A DNA stretch of 13,025 nt from DAOUMF01 sp034411955 (lineage in GTDB: Bacteria; Chloroflexota; Dehalococcoidia; SM23-28-2; RBG-16-64-32). The stretch is taken from NCBI GenBank assembly GCA_034411955.1, contig DAOUMF010000196.1, forward strand, positions 1 to 13,025. Direction: 5' to 3'. The notes beneath the pieces are model-generated. The model saw only the letters and a list, made by a program, of their open reading frames with translations, did not search any database and was not told where the DNA came from. The stretch's first letter is position 1, and the number at the start of each line of letters is the position of its first letter. Positions 6,735-12,562 of this stretch are shown here, piece by piece. The position numbers and the translations under genes were made by a program.

Positions 6735-8033
6735 CTACAGGATCGGCTTGATGGGGATCGCCTGCTCCCGTTCCGGGCCTACCGAGACCAGGTGTACCGG
6801 CGCTCCCAGGAGTTCCTCGATGCGGCGCACGTAGGCGCGGGCGTTCTCCGGCAGGTCCTGGAAGCGACGCGCACCCGATGTGTCCTGGCTCCAGCCGGGC
6901 AGCTCCTGGTATATGGGTCTAGCCCGGAACAGCGCCGCCCCGCTGGCGGGCAGTGAGTCGGCCTGCTCGCCGTCCAACTGGTAGGCGGTGCACACCTTGA
7001 TTGTGGTCAGTTGGTCCAGCACGTCGAGGCGAGTCAGGGCGATGGCGCTCACCCCGTTGATGCGGGCGGTGTAGCGGGCAGCCACGGCGTCGAACCAGCC
7101 GCAGCGCCGCGGCCTCCCTGTGGTCGCCCCATATTCCGGGCGCGGCCCGCCCTCCCGCAGCAGGTCACCCGTCTCGTCCGTCAGTTCGGTGGGCATGGGG
7201 CCGTTGCCAACGCGGGTGTTGTACGCCTTGTACACTCCCAGCACCTTGTCGATCTGCGTGGGTCCGATGCCGATGCCGATGGCTGCGCCGCCGGCCAGCG
7301 AGGACGGCACGGAGGAAGTGACGTACTCATATGTGCCGGCGTCGAGGTCCAGCAGCGCGCCCTGCGCACCCTCGAGCAGCACCGTGTCACCGCGGGCCAG
7401 CGCCTCCTGCACCAGGGCCGCTACGTCGGCCGCGAATGGCGCCAGCCGCGAGCCGTATTCGGCGTATTCGGCGTGCACCCTCTCAAGGGAGAGGGGCTCC
7501 GCTCCGTACAGCTTCTCCAGTATGGCGTTCTTGTAGGGCACCAGGAAGGAGAGCAACTGGAGCAGGGACTCCTTATCTAGGAGATCGGCGACGCGCAGGC
7601 CGGCCCGGCCCACTTTGTCCGCGAAAGCCGGGCCCACGCCGCGGCCGGTGGTGCCGATGGCCCCTTTGCCCCGCAGCTCCTCATCCAGCCGGTCGATGAG
7701 CGGATGCCAGGGCATCAGCACCTGGGCGCGCTCGCTGAGGGAGAGCCGTCCCCGCACGGAGACGCCGCGCGACTCCAGATCCTCGATCTCCTCCAGAAGC
7801 ACCGCCGGGTCGATGACGAGGCCGTTGCCGATGACGCAGACCTTATCGGGGTAGAAGATACCGGCCGGCACGAGATGCAGCTTGAACTCGCCCAGCTCGT
7901 TGACCACTGTGTGTCCGGCGTTGTTGCCGGCGGAGTACCTGCCGACGATGTGGGCCTTCTGCGCTAGCAGGTCTATGACCCTGCCCTTGCCCTCATCTCC
8001 CCACTGGCCGCCCACGACTACGATGACTGGCAT
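6735..8033 (-). CDS. purA: Adenylosuccinate synthetase
   Basis: PurA couples GTP hydrolysis to joining IMP and aspartate, the first step from IMP to AMP, in the cytoplasm. The 432-residue length is the same as the E. coli enzyme. GQWGDEGKG (9-17) contains catalytic D13, NNAGHT (37-42) contains H41, and GTTGRGVGP (127-135), GPMPTELTDETGD (278-290), TTGRPRRCGW (304-313), TRLDVLD (334-340) and SVGPER (417-422) are all in place. The region usually written SSNTTAGG reads SSVPSSLAGG here, a variant consistent with Chloroflexota-type sequences as I recall them. The ATG at 8033 is the only sensible start, because the first strand begins at residue 3. It has its own strong promoter and an unusual leader with a hairpin between Shine-Dalgarno and ATG. 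Confidence 0.98.
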   Translation of the reverse strand: MPVIVVVGGQWGDEGKGRVIDLLAQKAHIVGRYSAGNNAGHTVVNELGEFKLHLVPAGIFYPDKVCVIGNGLVIDPAVLLEEIEDLESRGVSVRGRLSLSERAQVLMPWHPLIDRLDEELRGKGAIGTTGRGVGPAFADKVGRAGLRVADLLDKESLLQLLSFLVPYKNAILEKLYGAEPLSLERVHAEYAEYGSRLAPFAADVAALVQEALARGDTVLLEGAQGALLDLDAGTYEYVTSSVPSSLAGGAAIGIGIGPTQIDKVLGVYKAYNTRVGNGPMPTELTDETGDLLREGGPRPEYGATTGRPRRCGWFDAVAARYTARINGVSAIALTRLDVLDQLTTIKVCTAYQLDGEQADSLPASGAALFRARPIYQELPGWSQDTSGARRFQDLPENARAYVRRIEELLGAPVHLVSVGPEREQAIPIKPIL

Positions 8034-8060
8034 AAAAAAGGGCCTTTCGGCCTCTCCTTT
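8034..8060 (-). promoter_or_regulatory. purA translation-initiation leader with hairpin between Shine-Dalgarno and start codon
   Basis: Reading the minus strand, AGGAG (8058-8054) is followed by GGCC-GAAA-GGCC (8052-8041, a 4-bp stem capped by a GNRA-type tetraloop), then C, six T residues and the ATG. The linear distance from AGGAG to ATG is 20 nt, too long for normal initiation; folding the 12-nt hairpin leaves 8 nt, an ordinary spacing. The same hairpin plus T-run also resembles a small intrinsic terminator, so attenuation is an alternative reading. Confidence 0.55.
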
Positions 8061-8081
8061 CCTTCGGGTAGCCCGCAGGGC

Positions 8082-8110
8082 AGTATAGGGGTCTTGGCCC
8101 AGCGGGTCAA
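8082..8110 (-). promoter_or_regulatory. Promoter of purA
   Basis: TTGACC (8110-8105) and TATACT (8087-8082) on the minus strand are spaced by exactly 17 bp. Both hexamers match the housekeeping sigma consensus in five of six positions. Transcription would start near 8075, giving a leader of about 40 nt that contains the hairpin described at 8034-8060. It lies between the methyltransferase gene and purA, so purA is an independent unit. Confidence 0.75.
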
Positions 8111-8162
8111 GGGTGGGGCAGGCGCTGAAGGCTGGGCGAGCCTTGCGGAGCAGCGGGGCCGG

Positions 8163-8969
8163 TCAGCGGACCGCCAGCATGTACATGGCGGGGAAGGTCA
8201 TGATGACTGATCGGTCCCCGATTCGGCGCACGCACGTTTCGATAAACTGCTCGGCCCGATCGCGGCTCACCCCGGCTGCCAACAGAATGTCGTAGGCGCT
8301 GTGGCCGCTGGGGGCGCCGTGCTTGAGGCTGTGCGCCCAGCCCTTGCCGTCGAGCGACAGTCGCGTCTCGACCATGTCGATGTCTACCGACGCGAACCCC
8401 GCCGCCAGAAAGTCGGCGGCTAGGTGCCGCTCATCGAGATTGGTGATGGGGAACGAGTCCATCACCGCCAGGTAGGCTCCCGCGACGTCTTCGAACCCTG
8501 TCATGTCAACGCCCCAGTCCCGGCGGCGGTTGATCGGCTCGTAGATGGCGGCCCGACCGCCACGCTTAAGGATTCGCGCTATCTCCCTCGCCGCTGCCGA
8601 TCTGTCGTCTATGTAGATCAGGAGGGAGCGGACGACTACGGCGTCAACCAACCCTTCGCGGATGGGACAGGCGAGAGCGTCGCCTACCACGAAGCGCTCA
8701 CACCCGACGTGCGCCTGCGATGCAGCTTCTCGAAGCGCGTCCGCAGAGATGTCCTGGAAGACGACGACTCCTCCCGGCCCCACCGTTGCGGCACCTTTCA
8801 GCCCCAGCAGGCCGGTGCCAGCCCCGAGGTCGATCACCCTTTCCCCGGGTCGGAGTTGGGCCATCTCCAGCACCTTATCGCGAACGGAGTCCAGAGCGGC
8901 CGAGAGGGCGGCTCGCTGGGTTGGCCAGCGCTCTTCCTTCAGCCAGTGAGCCCACTTGTCCTCAACCAT
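8163..8969 (-). CDS. Class I SAM-dependent methyltransferase
   Basis: This 268-residue protein has the Rossmann-type methyltransferase motif I VIDLGAGTG (45-53), an acidic residue after strand 2 (FQDIS, D73), the motif II-like GDALACPI (96-103), and DAVVVRSLLIYI (109-120) followed by the helix AAAREIARILKRGG, as in UbiE-like enzymes. The C-terminal part includes INRRRDWGVDM and a substrate-recognition-like region with no assignable specificity. The ATG at 8969 is preceded by GAGG at 8979-8976. It starts 35 bp after the enoyl-CoA hydratase-family gene on the same strand and has no visible promoter of its own, so the two are likely cotranscribed. The methyl acceptor is unknown. Confidence 0.88.
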   Translation of the reverse strand: MVEDKWAHWLKEERWPTQRAALSAALDSVRDKVLEMAQLRPGERVIDLGAGTGLLGLKGAATVGPGGVVVFQDISADALREAASQAHVGCERFVVGDALACPIREGLVDAVVVRSLLIYIDDRSAAAREIARILKRGGRAAIYEPINRRRDWGVDMTGFEDVAGAYLAVMDSFPITNLDERHLAADFLAAGFASVDIDMVETRLSLDGKGWAHSLKHGAPSGHSAYDILLAAGVSRDRAEQFIETCVRRIGDRSVIMTFPAMYMLAVR

Positions 8970-9004
8970 AGCGGGCCTCGCGTTTGCGTGTCTCCCGGCT
9001 TGCC

Positions 9005-9793
9005 CTATCGCCCCTTATACTCCGGCTTGCGCTTCTGGGCGAAGGCTGTGGGGCCCTCGCGGGCGTCCTCGGTGCGGAACGTCGCGTCCGAAAGCTGCGC
9101 CTCCAGCTTCAGTCCTTCCTCCAACGTCGTCTGGCGCCCCTGGAGGACCGCCTGCTTGATGGCGCGCACGGCCAGCGGCCCGCATCCCAGGATGCTGGCA
9201 GCGATCTCCTCCGCCGTGGGCATGAGCTGGTCGGCGGGAACGACGCGGGAGACGAGGCCGAAGCGGAGCGCCGTCTGGGCATCGAACCGTGCGCCGGTGA
9301 GCATGACCTCCATGGCGAAGGCCAGGGGCACGGCGCGCGGCAGGCGCTGGGTGCCGCCTGCACCGGGGATGATGGCCCGCGTGGGCTCTGGCAGCCCGAA
9401 AGTGGCGTGCTCGGCGGCGATGCGGATGTCGCAGCAGAGGGCCAGCTCCAGGCCTCCGGCCAGGCAGTAGCCGTTGATGGCGGCGATCATCGGCTTCCAG
9501 CACTCGAAGCGGCGGGTGATGCCCCCGAAGGGCACCTCCCGTTGAATGCCGGCGGCGCCTCCTGAGAGGGCCTCGGCCATCGCGAAGAGGTCGGCTCCGG
9601 CGGAGAACGCAACGTCGCCGGCGCCGGTGAGGATGGCCGCCCACAGCTCATCGTTCTCCTTGAAATCGGTGAAGGCGTCGAGGATCTCTTTGGATGTATC
9701 GCCGTCGACGGCGTTGCGGCGCTCCGGCCGGTTGATGGTTACGTAGGCCAGGCGGCCCTTCTTCTCGTAGATGATGTTCTTGAAACCAGACAC
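9005..9793 (-). CDS. Enoyl-CoA hydratase/isomerase (crotonase) family protein
   Basis: The crotonase fold acts on acyl-CoA thioesters, commonly adding water to an enoyl-CoA in fatty-acid or related breakdown. The 262-residue protein has the CoA/oxyanion segments FSAGADL (63-69) and NGYCLAGGLELALCCDIRIA (107-126). E116 (GGLELAL) and E136 (FGLPEP) match the two catalytic glutamates of rat enoyl-CoA hydratase, so hydratase activity is plausible. PGAGGTQRLPR (143-153) and the C-terminal FAQKRKPEYKGR are also typical. The GTG start at 9793 is supported by AGGAGG (9804-9799) 5 nt upstream. The SAM methyltransferase follows 35 bp downstream. The exact acyl-CoA substrate cannot be told. Confidence 0.92.
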   Translation of the reverse strand: MSGFKNIIYEKKGRLAYVTINRPERRNAVDGDTSKEILDAFTDFKENDELWAAILTGAGDVAFSAGADLFAMAEALSGGAAGIQREVPFGGITRRFECWKPMIAAINGYCLAGGLELALCCDIRIAAEHATFGLPEPTRAIIPGAGGTQRLPRAVPLAFAMEVMLTGARFDAQTALRFGLVSRVVPADQLMPTAEEIAASILGCGPLAVRAIKQAVLQGRQTTLEEGLKLEAQLSDATFRTEDAREGPTAFAQKRKPEYKGR

Positions 9794-9834
9794 GGTGTCC
9801 TCCTTGGGCAGGTCAACGCACGGTGCGCGGGGTA

Positions 9835-9840
9835 AGTATA
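9835..9840 (-). promoter_or_regulatory. -10 element upstream of the enoyl-CoA hydratase-family gene
   Basis: TATACT on the minus strand would start transcription near 9828, leaving a leader of about 35 nt with a strong Shine-Dalgarno sequence. The -35 position is poor (TAGCCC at 17 bp), which would fit a promoter needing an activator; GTTAAC boxes lie further upstream. The same -10 sequence is seen for purA and the M16 gene. Confidence 0.42.
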
Positions 9841-9897
9841 GCCACTGGGGCCACGGCGGGCTACCGCTGGAAGGAGACTTGTTGGCCTGATTGGGAA

Positions 9898-9916
9898 GGT
9901 TAACGATTGGTTAACG
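9898..9916. promoter_or_regulatory. Paired GTTAAC boxes, operator candidate
   Basis: The octamer GGTTAACG occurs twice, at 9898-9905 and 9909-9916. Each copy contains the 6-bp palindrome GTTAAC, and the copies are 11 bp apart centre to centre, about one helical turn, so both face the same side of the DNA. They lie about 70-90 bp upstream of the predicted start of the enoyl-CoA hydratase transcript. No regulator is encoded nearby. Confidence 0.4.
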
Positions 9917-9953
9917 GACGTAATAGGCTGCTCGCTTCGGTTGTTTTGGTGTT

Positions 9954-10042
9954 TGGGGGAGATGTGATTCTCTCAGTTCACCAGTTGCGGGGCTGGTGAA
10001 AGCCCGCCTTCGGCGGGTAGGGGTGCGTGCACATCTCCCCCA
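9954..10042. other. Unidentified 89-nt structured element (three-way-junction fold)
   Basis: Perfect 13-bp inverted arms TGGGGGAGATGTG (9954-9966) and CACATCTCCCCCA (10030-10042) enclose two further perfect hairpins: TTCACCAG/CTGGTGAA (9977-9984 with 9993-10000, 8-nt loop) and CCCGCC/GGCGGG (10003-10008 with 10012-10017, 3-nt loop). The result is a closed three-way junction with joints of 10, 2 and 12 nt. It lies in the 351-bp gap between the M16 and enoyl-CoA hydratase genes. Either strand can fold; one extra G-T pair (10002/10018) slightly favours the plus strand. I recognise no known RNA family. It could be a small RNA, a cis-acting leader or 3' element, or a mobile miniature repeat. No T-run follows on either strand. 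Confidence 0.55.
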
Positions 10043-10082
10043 GCAGACCATATTCAGTGAGGCATCGACTGGGTGCGGCGAT

Positions 10083-10114
10083 GAGGCCCTTCGGCCTGCG
10101 GGTGGAGGGGCCTC
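10083..10114. other. Overlapping hairpins downstream of the M16 gene
   Basis: AGGCC (10084-10088) can pair with GGCCT (10093-10097) to give a short local hairpin, or GAGGCCC (10083-10089) with GGGCCTC (10108-10114) to give a longer one. The two folds exclude each other. They sit 31-62 bp after the M16 stop codon on its downstream side, so they may shape the 3' end of that transcript, but no T-run follows. The rest of the 9794-10144 gap shows no gene. Confidence 0.3.
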
Positions 10115-10144
10115 GCGCTGTTCTGGGAGATCGCTGCGGCCAGG

Positions 10145-11419
10145 TTAGGCGGTCAGCAGTGCCAGCAGACGCTCGTCGTCAAGGTCCGGGCCTACCACCG
10201 CCAGGGCCGTGTTCTCCGGCACCAGCACTCGCTGTGCCACCCGCAGGAGGTCTTCGGCGCTGACCGACCGCAGTCGCTCCACCACTGTCTCGATGGGCTC
10301 GATCTCGCCCAGGGTCAGGAGCTGCTCTCCCGCCCGCTGGGCCAGGGCGATCGGGGTCTCCAGGCTGAGGCGGAAGCTCCCCACGGTGTAGTCCCGCGCC
10401 TTGGTTAGTTCATCCTCCGGCACGGCTTCCTGGGTGACCTTCGCGAGCTCTTTCAGGATCACAGTTGCCGCCTCTGGCAGCTTCTCCGGCGAGACCCCCG
10501 CCGCCACAGCGAACACGCCGGTGTCCTTGTGGCGGCTCACCGAGGACGAAACAGAGTAGGCCAGGCCGCGCCGCTCGCGTACCTCCCTGAACAGGCGCGA
10601 GCTCATGCCTCGCCCCAGGAGGGAGGTGAGTACCTGAAGGATGTAGCGGTCGGGGTCATTGCGGGGCAGGGCGGGCAACCCCAGGGCCAGGTTGGCTTGG
10701 GAGATGGGGCGGCTGTCGGAGGTGACCCGCCGCGCTGGCAGGTGCCGATCCACAGGAACGACCGCCGGGGCTTCCCCTGTGCGGCCGTTCTCGAAGAGGC
10801 TCTGTGACAGCGTCACCACCTCGTCGTGAGACACTCTGCCCGCCACGCTGACCACCATGTTGTCCAGACCGTACCAGGTGTCCAGCCAGGACAGGAAGTC
10901 GCGTCGCTGCAGCTTCGCCACGGTCTCCTCTGTACCTGTCGTCGACCAGCCAAGGGGCTGATCGCCGAAGAGCGCCTGGCCCAGAAGCTCGCTGCACCAG
11001 GCAGCGGGCTGGTCGCGAGTGCGGCGGATCTCCTGCTGCACGACCGATCGCTCGCGGTCGATCTCCTCCTGGCTCAGGAGGGAGTTGGCGAGCATATCGG
11101 ACAGCACGTCCAGGGCCAGCTCCAGACGGTCGAAGGGGACGTGGTTCCAGTAGCAGGTGAGCTCCTTGGCGGTGTAGGCGTTGAGGACGCCGCCGGCTCC
11201 CTCGATAGCCTCGGCGATATGGATTGCGGTGGGGCGCTTCTCGGTGCCCTTGAAGACCATGTGCTCCAGGAAGTGGGCAAGCCCCTTGGTGCGCTGCGCC
11301 TCGCCGCGGGACCCCGCCCCCACGAACACGTTGACGCTCACCGACTGGGCCGTGGGCACCGGCGTGGTCACCACGCGCAGGCCGCTGTCCAGATGACTGA
11401 TCTCGCAGGTGATCGACAT
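10145..11419 (-). CDS. M16 family zinc metallopeptidase (processing peptidase-like)
   Basis: This is a peptidase of the insulinase/mitochondrial processing peptidase family. Counting from the ATG at 11419, the protein has 424 residues, typical of single-chain bacterial members. The inverted zinc site HFLEH (H49, E52, H53) is followed after 76 residues by the third ligand E130 in VVQQEIRRT, exactly the family spacing HxxEH-(x)76-E, so it should be an active protease. The second half carries the conserved RERRGLAYSVSS (281-292) motif. The frame is open upstream to a possible start at 11512, but the predicted promoter lies inside that extension, so 11419 is preferred. The ribosome-binding site is weak (AGAGA at 11432-11428). 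Substrates are unknown. In Bacillus a related gene lies near pnp and dap genes; here it is on the opposite strand about 5 kb from the lysine cluster. Confidence 0.93.
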   Translation of the reverse strand: MSITCEISHLDSGLRVVTTPVPTAQSVSVNVFVGAGSRGEAQRTKGLAHFLEHMVFKGTEKRPTAIHIAEAIEGAGGVLNAYTAKELTCYWNHVPFDRLELALDVLSDMLANSLLSQEEIDRERSVVQQEIRRTRDQPAAWCSELLGQALFGDQPLGWSTTGTEETVAKLQRRDFLSWLDTWYGLDNMVVSVAGRVSHDEVVTLSQSLFENGRTGEAPAVVPVDRHLPARRVTSDSRPISQANLALGLPALPRNDPDRYILQVLTSLLGRGMSSRLFREVRERRGLAYSVSSSVSRHKDTGVFAVAAGVSPEKLPEAATVILKELAKVTQEAVPEDELTKARDYTVGSFRLSLETPIALAQRAGEQLLTLGEIEPIETVVERLRSVSAEDLLRVAQRVLVPENTALAVVGPDLDDERLLALLTA

Positions 11420-11452
11420 AGGGGATATCTCTGGTGATCTCGGGTCGAGTCC

Positions 11453-11481
11453 AGTATATCGAGTGCTGGCGTCACGGTCAC
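11453..11481 (-). promoter_or_regulatory. Promoter of the M16 peptidase gene
   Basis: GTGACC (11481-11476) and TATACT (11458-11453) on the minus strand are 17 bp apart. The predicted start near 11446 gives a leader of about 27 nt before the ATG at 11419 and rules out the longer reading frame. The -35 hexamer lies within a 25-bp dyad. Confidence 0.6.
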
Positions 11482-11492
11482 GGCGTGACGCC
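11468..11492. promoter_or_regulatory. Operator-like dyad over the M16 promoter
   Basis: GGCGTCACG (11468-11476) and CGTGACGCC (11484-11492) are perfect 9-bp inverted arms around 7 bp. A third GTCACG half-site (11477-11482) lies between them, in direct orientation to the first. The dyad covers the -35 hexamer, so a protein bound here would block or strongly affect transcription. The binding factor is unknown. Confidence 0.5.
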
Positions 11493-11544
11493 TTCGGCCT
11501 AGCGCCGCGCAATGGCTGGGGATGCTCCGAATCCGCGGTCGCGG

Positions 11545-11883
11545 CTAGGTGGCGGTCTGACGCATGCTGGCGAAACAGTCGGAGCAGTACACGGGGCGGC
11601 CGGAGTGGGGAAGGAACGGCACCTCGGTCATCTGGTCACAGTTGGCGCAGACGGCCGGGTGCATCTGTCGCGGCGTGCGGCCGCCGAAGCTAGCGAAGGG
11701 CCCGTAGTGAACGTAGCTGTCGCCAAAGGGGGAGCCGCCGGTCTTGCGGGCGCTACGACAGGAGGGACAGCGGCCGGGGTCGTTGGCCAGGCCGCGACTG
11801 GCGTAGAATGTCTGCTCGCCGACCGTGAACGTGAAGCTGTTCCCGCAATCGCGGCACATCAGCACCTTGTCTGCGTGGGGCAC
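11545..11883 (-). CDS. Zinc-ribbon protein with four CxxC pairs
   Basis: This 112-residue protein has four CxxC knuckles: C10/C13 (CRDC), C39/C42 (CPSC), C79/C82 (CANC) and C100/C103 (CSDC). They pair naturally into two zinc ribbons separated by a Gly/Ser/aromatic linker (about 48-74). The first half, with FTFTVGEQTFYASRGLANDPGRCPSCR, matches a small zinc-ribbon family common in Chloroflexota and other anaerobes; the second half resembles CxxC-x17-CxxC proteins. The GTG start at 11883 has AGGAG (11895-11891) 7 nt upstream. Role is unknown; nucleic-acid or protein binding is a guess from the fold. It is transcribed divergently from rpsT. Confidence 0.85.
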   Translation of the reverse strand: MPHADKVLMCRDCGNSFTFTVGEQTFYASRGLANDPGRCPSCRSARKTGGSPFGDSYVHYGPFASFGGRTPRQMHPAVCANCDQMTEVPFLPHSGRPVYCSDCFASMRQTAT

Positions 11884-11940
11884 GGGCGATCTCCTACCTG
11901 GCTGAAGGCGCTAGCTCGCTGGGGATGACAGATTGGACAC

Positions 11941-11969
11941 ATTATAGGAGAAGCCGTCAAGAAAATCAA
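11941..11969 (-). promoter_or_regulatory. Promoter of the zinc-ribbon gene
   Basis: On the minus strand TTGATT (11969-11964) and a perfect TATAAT (11946-11941) are spaced 17 bp. The transcript would start near 11934 with a leader of about 50 nt. This is the best -10 match in the window. Confidence 0.7.
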
Positions 11970-12099
11970 TGACGCGTTATTGGTTTCTCAAAGCCATTTC
12001 GCTCCTCTCTGCCCCGCGGGAGATGATCTTTCCCTTGCCACATCGCCGCCCCGGGGCTGTGGCCTGCCGGCTGCCCGCGTGAGGATGGGGCAGGCAGGC

Positions 12100-12129
12100 T
12101 GGACAAACGTAAGCGGCGGCCCGTATGAT
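12100..12129 (+). promoter_or_regulatory. Promoter of rpsT
   Basis: TGGACA (12100-12105) and TATGAT (12124-12129), each five of six matches, are 18 bp apart. The predicted start near 12136 gives a leader of about 24 nt containing a full Shine-Dalgarno sequence. It excludes the in-frame ATG at 12085 as the start of S20. Confidence 0.55.
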
Positions 12130-12159
12130 GAGGTCTGCCCTCATCGCGAAGGAGGAGAA

Positions 12160-12522
12160 CTGGGTACTCGATCCGCGGCGAAAGCCCACCGCCAGTCCCT
12201 GAAGCGGCGCCTGCGCAACCGCATCGTGCGCAGCGCCACCAAGACGTCTGTCAAGAAGGCCGAGGCAACCATCGCTGGCGGCGACCCTGAGGCCGCCGGC
12301 GAGGCGGTGCGCGTCGTGCAGAGCAATCTGGATCGGGCTGCCAAGAAAGGCGTCATCCACGCCAACGCCGCAGCTCGGCGCAAGTCGCGCCTGGTATTGA
12401 GGTACAACGCTGCTGTGGCCGCCCTCCAAGCCCAGCCGAGCGAGGCCGAGAAGCCGAAGGCAAAGCGGGCGAAATCGGCGCGGCCCAGCAAGGCCAGCAA
12501 GCCGAAGAAGGCCAAGGAGTAA
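12160..12522 (+). CDS. rpsT: Ribosomal protein S20, probable CTG start
   Basis: S20 is a primary 16S rRNA-binding protein of the 30S subunit. TRSAAKAHRQSLKRRLRNRIVRSATKTSVKKAEATI and the later KKGVIHANAAARRKSRL are diagnostic. No ATG, GTG or TTG lies near the expected N-terminus. A perfect AGGAGG (12150-12155) stands 4 nt before a CTG at 12160, giving M-GTRSAAKAH, which aligns with the usual S20 N-terminus. The in-frame ATG at 12085 would add 25 unlikely residues and lies upstream of the predicted promoter. The 120-residue protein is about 30 residues longer than usual because of a Lys/Ala/Pro-rich tail after residue 86. S20 of E. coli starts at UUG and regulates its own translation, so a weak start here may have the same purpose. 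Confidence 0.93.
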   Translation: MGTRSAAKAHRQSLKRRLRNRIVRSATKTSVKKAEATIAGGDPEAAGEAVRVVQSNLDRAAKKGVIHANAAARRKSRLVLRYNAAVAALQAQPSEAEKPKAKRAKSARPSKASKPKKAKE

Positions 12523-12562
12523 TCGTAGACCCTCCCCGCATACCCGCCGACAAGGTCGATTC

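Noticed and set aside
8034..8052. A conventional terminator at the hairpin plus T-run before purA
   Set aside because: It lies only about 25 nt after the purA transcription start and the T-run ends at the ATG, with no upstream gene in the same transcript needing termination; kept only as an alternative attenuation reading.
9954..10042. The structured element as a tRNA, SRP RNA or TPP riboswitch (CTGAGA on the minus strand)
   Set aside because: The 13-bp outer stem is too long for a tRNA and there is no T-loop; the SRP core GGAAGGAAGCAGCC is missing; the TPP riboswitch motifs are not in the right order.
11420..11512. N-terminal extension of the M16 peptidase to a start at 11512
   Set aside because: The extension is Arg/Asp-rich without family similarity, and the predicted promoter (11453-11481) lies inside it.
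12062..12099. Inverted repeat GCCTGCC...GGCAGGC before the rpsT promoter
   Set aside because: Arms are only 7 bp with a 24-bp spacer in very GC-rich DNA; this is easily expected by chance.
11980..12159. Longer S20 reading frame starting at 11980 or the ATG at 12085
   Set aside because: The extra residues do not resemble S20, and both starts are upstream of the predicted promoter; the Shine-Dalgarno sequence is directly before the CTG.
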